Shown: positions 13,272-17,304 of the stretch, piece after piece
Position numbering within the stretch: position 1 is the stretch's first letter
How the letters are laid out: the number at the start of each line of letters is the position of its first letter
Assembly: GCF_000716445.1 (NCBI RefSeq)
Contig: NZ_JNWK01000097.1
Span: 1 to 17,304, forward strand
Direction of reading: 5' to 3'
Origin: Streptomyces wedmorensis
GTDB taxonomy: Bacteria > Actinomycetota > Actinomycetes > Streptomycetales > Streptomycetaceae
DNA length: 17,304 bases
Translations under genes and position numbers: made by a program
Notes under the pieces: generated by a model
Databases searched by the model: none
Told to the model about the DNA's origin: nothing
What the model saw: only the letters and a program-made list of their open reading frames with translations

Positions 13272-13612
13272 AAGTCGTCTTACCTCCTTGGATGTCACCA
13301 GGAACATTTATCGATAGGTCAGCGTGGCACCATGCCGACGGTTGGCGACTCTATGGCGTGTCACCGCTCCGCAGCAACACAATCCGCCGGACCCGGCCCG
13401 ATGTGTCGGCAACCGAACACCTCTCTGTCAAGGGTGCGCAGCCATGCATCCACACGTTTCAGGGGTGTGCGAAACGGTTAAAGGGTTACGTTCGAGGCGA
13501 GTTGCCCGAACGTTTCGGCGTGGCCGGAGACACAGCCGGCCGGACCTTGTCGAACAAGGTCCGGCCGGGGGTGCGGCATTGACGGCACGCGTTGACGGCG
13601 GTGCCGCGCGGG
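13272..13612. other. Intergenic region: scp operon leader and ald terminator
   Basis: No gene is seen. From the right it holds the ald terminator hairpin (13536-13568), a loose inverted repeat GTTTC...GAAAC (13456-13475), an AT-richer patch with the palindrome TATCGATA (13309-13316), and AAGGAGG (13283-13289) for the ParA-like gene. The promoter of the scp operon should lie in this gap, but I cannot pick a convincing -35/-10 pair. Confidence 0.6.
13536..13568 (-). terminator. Terminator hairpin downstream of ald
   Basis: CCGGCCGGACCTTGT (13536-13550) and ACAAGGTCCGGCCGG (13554-13568) form a perfect 15-base stem with a 3-base loop, 45 bases beyond the ald stop. It insulates ald from the scp operon. 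Confidence 0.87.
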
Positions 13613-14728
13613 TCAGCCCAGGAGGGTGCTCAGCTCGACGTGCTCGAGGCCGTGCGCCTCCGCGACCTCCTTGTAAACCACCTTGCCGTCATGGGTGTTG
13701 AGACCCAGACCGAGGGCGGCGTCGCGGCGCAGCGCCTCGACCCAGCCGTTGTTCGCCAGCGACACGATGTAGGGCAGCGTGGCGTTGGTGAGGGCGTAGG
13801 TGGAGGTGTTCGGGACCGCGCCCGGCATGTTGGCGACGCAGTAGAAGACCGAGTTGTGGACCTGGAAGGTCGGCTCGGCGTGGGTGGTCGCGTGCGAGTC
13901 CTCGAAGCAGCCGCCCTGGTCGATCGCAATGTCGACAAGGACACTTCCGGGCTTCATCTTGGCGACGAGCTCGTTGGTGACCAGCTTCGGGGCCTTGGCG
14001 CCCGGGATGAGGACGGCGCCGATGACGAGGTCGGCCTCGACGACGGCCTTCTCCAGCTCGTAGGCGTTGGAGACGATCGTCTTCACCTTGGTGCCGAAGA
14101 TCTTGTCGGCCTCGCGGAGCTTGTTGATGTCACGGTCGAGCAGGGTCACGTGGAAGCCCATGCCGACGGCGATCTGGGTGGCGTTCCAGCCGGAGACGCC
14201 GCCGCCGATGACGACGCACTCGCCGGCGTGGGTGCCGGGGACGCCGCCGGGGAGGACGCCGCGGCCGCCGACGGAGCGCATCAGGTGGTACGCGCCGACC
14301 TGCGGGGCCAGGCGGCCCGCGACCTCGGACATCGGGGCGAGCAGCGGGAGCGCGCGGTTGGCGGTCTCGACGGTCTCGTACGCGATGGCGGTGGTGCCGG
14401 ACTCGAGCAGCGCGTCCGTGCACTCGCGGGAGGCGGCGAGGTGCAGGTAGGTGAAGAGGGTCTGGTCCTTGCGGAGGCGGTGGTACTCCTCCGCGATCGG
14501 CTCCTTGACCTTGAGCAGCAGGTCGGCGGTGGCCCAGACCTCGTCGGCGGTGGCGAGGATCTCGGCGCCGGCGGCGACGTACTCCTCATCCGTGATCGAG
14601 GAGCCGACACCGGCGTTCTGCTCGATGAAGACCTGGTGGCCGTTACGGACGAGCTCGTGGACACCGGCAGGGGTGATGGCCACGCGGAACTCGTTGTTCT
14701 TGACCTCGCGGGGGATGCCGACCTTCAT
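13613..14728 (-). CDS. ald: Alanine dehydrogenase
   Basis: Catalyses the reversible NAD-dependent deamination of L-alanine to pyruvate and ammonium. The 371 residues match the family length and begin [22 protein letters not shown]. Residues known to act in other alanine dehydrogenases are at the same numbers: Lys75, His96 and Asp270. The nucleotide fold is [20 protein letters not shown] (172-191), with LLDRD ending the second strand. ATG at 14728 is the only sensible start, with AAGGA twelve bases upstream. The gene appears monocistronic: a strong hairpin follows it, and about 147 bases separate it from the STAND-like gene. In Streptomyces and mycobacteria ald is typically substrate-induced through Lrp-family regulators; none is encoded here. 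Confidence 0.97.
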   Translation of the reverse strand: MKVGIPREVKNNEFRVAITPAGVHELVRNGHQVFIEQNAGVGSSITDEEYVAAGAEILATADEVWATADLLLKVKEPIAEEYHRLRKDQTLFTYLHLAASRECTDALLESGTTAIAYETVETANRALPLLAPMSEVAGRLAPQVGAYHLMRSVGGRGVLPGGVPGTHAGECVVIGGGVSGWNATQIAVGMGFHVTLLDRDINKLREADKIFGTKVKTIVSNAYELEKAVVEADLVIGAVLIPGAKAPKLVTNELVAKMKPGSVLVDIAIDQGGCFEDSHATTHAEPTFQVHNSVFYCVANMPGAVPNTSTYALTNATLPYIVSLANNGWVEALRRDAALGLGLNTHDGKVVYKEVAEAHGLEHVELSTLLG

Positions 14729-14766
14729 CGTCGATCACGGTCCTTGAATCAGGGGGGATACATGGG

Positions 14767-14824
14767 GCACTGCGATACATACCCGGATGCACTGCGGCGC
14801 ACCGGGGCAGACCACGTTCGAACG
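14767..14824 (-). promoter_or_regulatory. Direct repeats and palindrome upstream of ald
   Basis: GCACTGCG occurs at 14767-14774 and again at 14789-14796, exactly 22 bases (two helical turns) apart. A 10-base palindrome, CGTTCGAACG, lies at 14815-14824. All are within 100 bases upstream of the ald start. Same-face spacing suggests binding of an activator or repressor, for example an Lrp/AsnC-type protein, but no motif match can be claimed. Confidence 0.35.
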
Positions 14825-14875
14825 CGGCGCACCCAGTCTAATGAAGGAGTTCCCCCTGTCTAGCCTTTCAAAGTA

Positions 14876-16861
14876 CTAATCTTTCTCGGAGCCACTGCGG
14901 ATTTCGTAGGCCACGGCTTCCGATTCCAGCAATCTGTCCGCCGCGGCCCGGTGCAGCCCGGCGGCAGCCGGGTCGCCGAGCCGGTCGAGCGTGTCGGCCA
15001 GCCGCAACTGGAGCGCCGCCTGGAGCCGGGTGTCCTGGGCCCGGCGGGCGCACTCCACCGCCTCCTCGCAGGTCCGCAGCGACTCCTCGGGCCGTCCGGC
15101 GTACTCCTGGACGCGGGCCGCCTCGCTCAACGCCCGTGCGTGGCCCGGCAGATCCGCGAGCCGCCGGTAGCCGGCCGCGGCCGCCCGCCAGTTCCGCAGC
15201 GCCTCGCCGTACCGCCCCGCATAGGTCTGTACGGCGCCGAGGCGCGCGTACAGCCGGGCCTGGTCGGCACGCTCGTCCCGGGCGAGGCGCTGCGCGAGAG
15301 CCCGCCCGTACCAGTCGCCGGCCCGCTGCCAGTCCCCCAGCTCCTGGTAGGCCCCACCTACGGATTCCATTGCGCGACCGGTCGCATACGGATCATTTGC
15401 TTCGCGTCCGGCATCCAAAGCCGACCGATATCGCAGCAGAGCGTCCTTCGTCCTGCCGGTCCTGGCATCGAGATCGGCCAGGTTCAACAGGGCGGCGGCC
15501 CGCTCCCTGTGCAGCCCGCGCCGCTCGGCCACGTCGAGGACCAGCCGGTGCAGGCCGTACAGCTCGGGCGCCGCCTCCTCGGCCCCCCGGTGCGCGGCGA
15601 GCGCCCTGACCAGGGAGGCGACCAGCCGGCGGGCCAGCGTGTCGAGCTCGCCGTCGGCGACGGCGAGCCGGGCGGAGGCGAGGAGGACGGGCTGCCGGGA
15701 GTCCAGCCAGGCCGCGCCGGCGGCCTCGTTCGGGAAGCGCAGGGCACGCGGCAGCCCGGCCAGCTTCCGGCGGGCGGACGAGCCCTCCGGTTCGGTGACC
15801 GCACGGCACGACTGGAGGAGCCGTACGGTCCGCTCCAGCATCCGGGCCCGGGCGAGCTGCACCTCGGCGGGCCGGTCGCGCTCCTCCAGCTGGGCGCGAA
15901 GCAGGGGGACGAGATGACCGGGCACCTCGTACTGTCCGTCCTCGCCCACGGAGACGAGCCCCAAAGCGGCGAAGTCGGCCAGCGTGGTGCTCGCCGCCGA
16001 GACCGAGCAGCCGGCCAGCGCGGAAGCCGTATGCGCGTCGGCCCGTCCCAGCGGGGCGAGCGACAGGAACCGCAGTATCCGCGCGGCGGGCCGGTCCAGT
16101 CCCTCGTGGGCCAGGTGGAAGGCACGCGAGAGCGGATCGCCGCTCAGCGCGCGCAGCCGCTTGGCCAGGTCGGCGACGGACGCCTTCGGCCGGGCCGACA
16201 GCCAGCCGCCGGCCAGGACCACCGCGCCGGGCAGCCCGCCGCACTCCTCCACCAGACTCTCCGCCGCCTGCGGGTCGACGGTGACCCGGACCGAGCCGGT
16301 GAAAGCGGTGAGCAGCTCGATGGCCGACTTCGGGTCGAGGCCGCCGAGCGTGCAGGGCCGTACGTCGGGGATGCCGGTGAGCGGTCCGCGGGAGACCCCC
16401 ACCACCAGCGCGTCCGGGTTGTCCGGGATCAGCGGATCGGCCTGCTCCGCGTCCACGGCGTCGTCGAGCACCAGCACGGCCCGACGCGCGCCGAGCGCCC
16501 CGCGCACCAGTTCCGTCAACTCGTCCTCGGCCGCCCCGGGCGGTTCGGCGACCCCGAGCGCCGCGAGCAGTTCCTGGGCCGCCCGCCCGGTCGGCACGGG
16601 CTCCCCTCCCGGCTCCGTCAGCCGGGCCCGGAACACTCCGTCGGGGTACCGGTCCCCCAGACTCGCCGCCAGCTCCTCGGCCAGTGCGGTACGGCCGGAG
16701 CCGGGCTTCCCCGCGATCAGCAGCACCCGGGCCCTCGGGACCTTCCGCCCCGTCAGCGTGTCGAGACCAGTCCGTTCGATGTCGGCGCGCAGGGCCTTCA
16801 ACTCCCGCTGCCGGCCGAAGAACCGCCGGCTGCCCGGCGCCGCCACCGCCTGATCCGTCAC
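14876..16861 (-). CDS. STAND-like P-loop NTPase with C-terminal TPR repeats
   Basis: A 661-residue protein laid out like AfsR/NB-ARC signalling ATPases without the DNA-binding head. FFGRQREL (14-21) is the usual lead-in to the NTPase domain. The P-loop is GKPGSGRT (51-58), in which the conserved lysine is Arg57. VLVLDDAVD (129-137) is Walker B, and VVGVSRGPL and CGGLPGAVVLAGGWLS (208-223) resemble the sensor and GLPLA motifs. A winged-helix-like part (about 250-315) is followed by TPR-like helix pairs at about 440-640 (for example ALLNLADLDARTGRTKDALLRYRSALDAG and VGGAYQELGDWQRAGDWYGRAL). The start is GTG at 16861 with GGGAG about nine bases upstream. Such proteins act as cytoplasmic signal switches or scaffolds; ligand and output are unknown. 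No effector domain is seen. Confidence 0.85.
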   Translation of the reverse strand: MTDQAVAAPGSRRFFGRQRELKALRADIERTGLDTLTGRKVPRARVLLIAGKPGSGRTALAEELAASLGDRYPDGVFRARLTEPGGEPVPTGRAAQELLAALGVAEPPGAAEDELTELVRGALGARRAVLVLDDAVDAEQADPLIPDNPDALVVGVSRGPLTGIPDVRPCTLGGLDPKSAIELLTAFTGSVRVTVDPQAAESLVEECGGLPGAVVLAGGWLSARPKASVADLAKRLRALSGDPLSRAFHLAHEGLDRPAARILRFLSLAPLGRADAHTASALAGCSVSAASTTLADFAALGLVSVGEDGQYEVPGHLVPLLRAQLEERDRPAEVQLARARMLERTVRLLQSCRAVTEPEGSSARRKLAGLPRALRFPNEAAGAAWLDSRQPVLLASARLAVADGELDTLARRLVASLVRALAAHRGAEEAAPELYGLHRLVLDVAERRGLHRERAAALLNLADLDARTGRTKDALLRYRSALDAGREANDPYATGRAMESVGGAYQELGDWQRAGDWYGRALAQRLARDERADQARLYARLGAVQTYAGRYGEALRNWRAAAAGYRRLADLPGHARALSEAARVQEYAGRPEESLRTCEEAVECARRAQDTRLQAALQLRLADTLDRLGDPAAAGLHRAAADRLLESEAVAYEIRSGSEKD

Positions 16862-16938
16862 GGGCCACGCTCCCGTTCACCTGCACACGAGCCGATCCCG
16901 CGGGGGGCTCCGCACGGGCGATCCCGAGCGTAGTTCAG

Positions 16939-16980
16939 CCCCCTCCCCCACCCCCTCCCACCACTCCCCACACATCCCCC
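16939..16980 (-). promoter_or_regulatory. G-rich tract with G-quadruplex potential upstream of the STAND-like gene
   Basis: The minus strand carries six runs of three to five G (16976-16980, 16966-16969, 16957-16959, 16951-16955, 16945-16949, 16939-16943) separated by one to six bases. This satisfies the usual four-run quadruplex pattern. It ends 78 bases before the GTG start, so it lies in the promoter or 5' leader. Confidence 0.55.
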
Positions 16981-17030
16981 AATCAGATCAACCGATCGTC
17001 ACACCACAGCGGGCTGCCCCCGCCCCGCCT

Positions 17031-17292
17031 CGTTGATCGTTCCGCCGGGTCGGTTCCCACCCCCGCGCCTGCGCCCCGCCTCATTGCGGGCATTCGTTCC
17101 GCTGTGGCGGTGCCCACCCGCAACCCCCGGCCCCGCCCCCGTTGTGGGCAATCGTTCCGCCGGGGCGGTTCCCACCCCCGCGCCTGCGCCCCGCGTTGTG
17201 GGCAATCGTTCCGCTGGGGCGGTGCCCACCCGCAACCCCGCCCACCCCGTTGTGGGCAATCGTTCCGCTGGGGCGGAACGGGTGGGCACAAC
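17031..17292 (+). repeat. Array of about five tandem palindromic repeats, period 54-58 bases
   Basis: Units begin near 17031, 17082, 17141, 17195 and 17249 and share TTGTGGGCAATCGTTCCGC followed by a G-rich half. In units 2 and 4, GGGCA pairs with TGCCC and CCGC with GCGG. The last unit (17249-17292) instead has an 8-base stem CGTTCCGC/GCGGAACG and outer arms GTTGTG/CACAAC, like the repeat at 105-148. Spacers alternate between a CCGCGCCTGCGCCCCGC type (after units 1 and 3) and a GCAACCCC type (after units 2 and 4), as if a two-unit block had been duplicated. Unit 1 is the most degenerate. Confidence 0.8.
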
Positions 17293-17304
17293 GGACGGCG
17301 CCCC

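Larger units (their letters stand above)
16862..17304. other. Intergenic region with G-rich tract and tandem palindromic repeats
   Basis: No gene is supported; open frames here are translations of the repeats. From the left it holds the leader of the STAND-like gene, a G-rich tract on that gene's coding strand (16939-16980), about 50 bases with the palindromic CGATCG, and the repeat array at 17031-17292. A -10-like TACGCT on the minus strand lies near 16925, without a clear -35. Confidence 0.6.

Noticed and set aside
13456..13475. parS-like site (GTTTC...GAAAC) upstream of the ParA-like gene
   Set aside because: The arms are ten bases apart, whereas parS is a compact GTTTCACGTGAAAC palindrome; the centre does not match.
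14951..16933. 660-codon plus-strand open frame opposite the STAND-like gene
   Set aside because: Arg/Gly/Pro-rich with no domain; the minus strand gives P-loop, Walker B and TPR motifs.
17031..17292. CRISPR array
   Set aside because: Units are imperfect, the intervening sequences are short and themselves repeated rather than unique, and there are no cas genes.

Overview
This is a GC-rich window from an actinobacterial chromosome, almost certainly Streptomyces. Reasons: frequent GTG starts, 1-4 base stop/start overlaps, shadow reading frames everywhere, and a Streptomyces-type gene order of ald, ParA-like ATPase, small protein, scpA, scpB, rluB-type pseudouridine synthase, then aroH and tyrA. 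I see no rRNA, tRNA, CRISPR array, transposase or phage gene.

Layout, left to right. Bases 1-267 hold no gene but carry palindromic repeats. Bases 268-1715 (minus) are tyrA and an AroH-type chorismate mutase, overlapping by 4 bases; together they feed tyrosine synthesis. Bases 1857-2300 (minus) encode a YidB-family protein. A divergent group on the plus strand (2503-4080) has a DUF952 protein, a Rieske iron-sulfur lipoprotein-like protein and a PF10127-type nucleotidyltransferase. It converges at a bidirectional hairpin on a five-gene minus-strand operon (8382 down to 4138): pnuC, nadR-like, Nudix/NrtR-like, ADP-ribosylglycohydrolase, and a second PF10127-type nucleotidyltransferase. That operon has a recognisable promoter with a palindromic candidate operator and couples NAD precursor uptake and synthesis to ADP-ribose turnover.

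Bases 8515-13271 (minus) form a chromosome-organisation operon: ParA-like ATPase, a small protein with a possible ribbon-helix-helix tail, ScpA, ScpB (the kleisin and winged-helix partners of SMC) and a pseudouridine synthase with a long glycine/arginine-rich head. A strong hairpin ends it. Next comes ald (alanine dehydrogenase, 13613-14728, minus), then a STAND-like P-loop/TPR protein (14876-16861, minus). Bases 16862-17304 hold its G-rich upstream region and about five tandem palindromic repeats.

Most interesting are the NAD/ADP-ribose/nucleotidyltransferase operon with its operator, the two P-loop proteins whose catalytic lysine is replaced (Thr in NadR, Arg in the STAND-like protein), and a 44-base palindromic repeat at both ends of the window whose stem differences are all compensated. 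Family assignments come from reading motifs; no database search was run.
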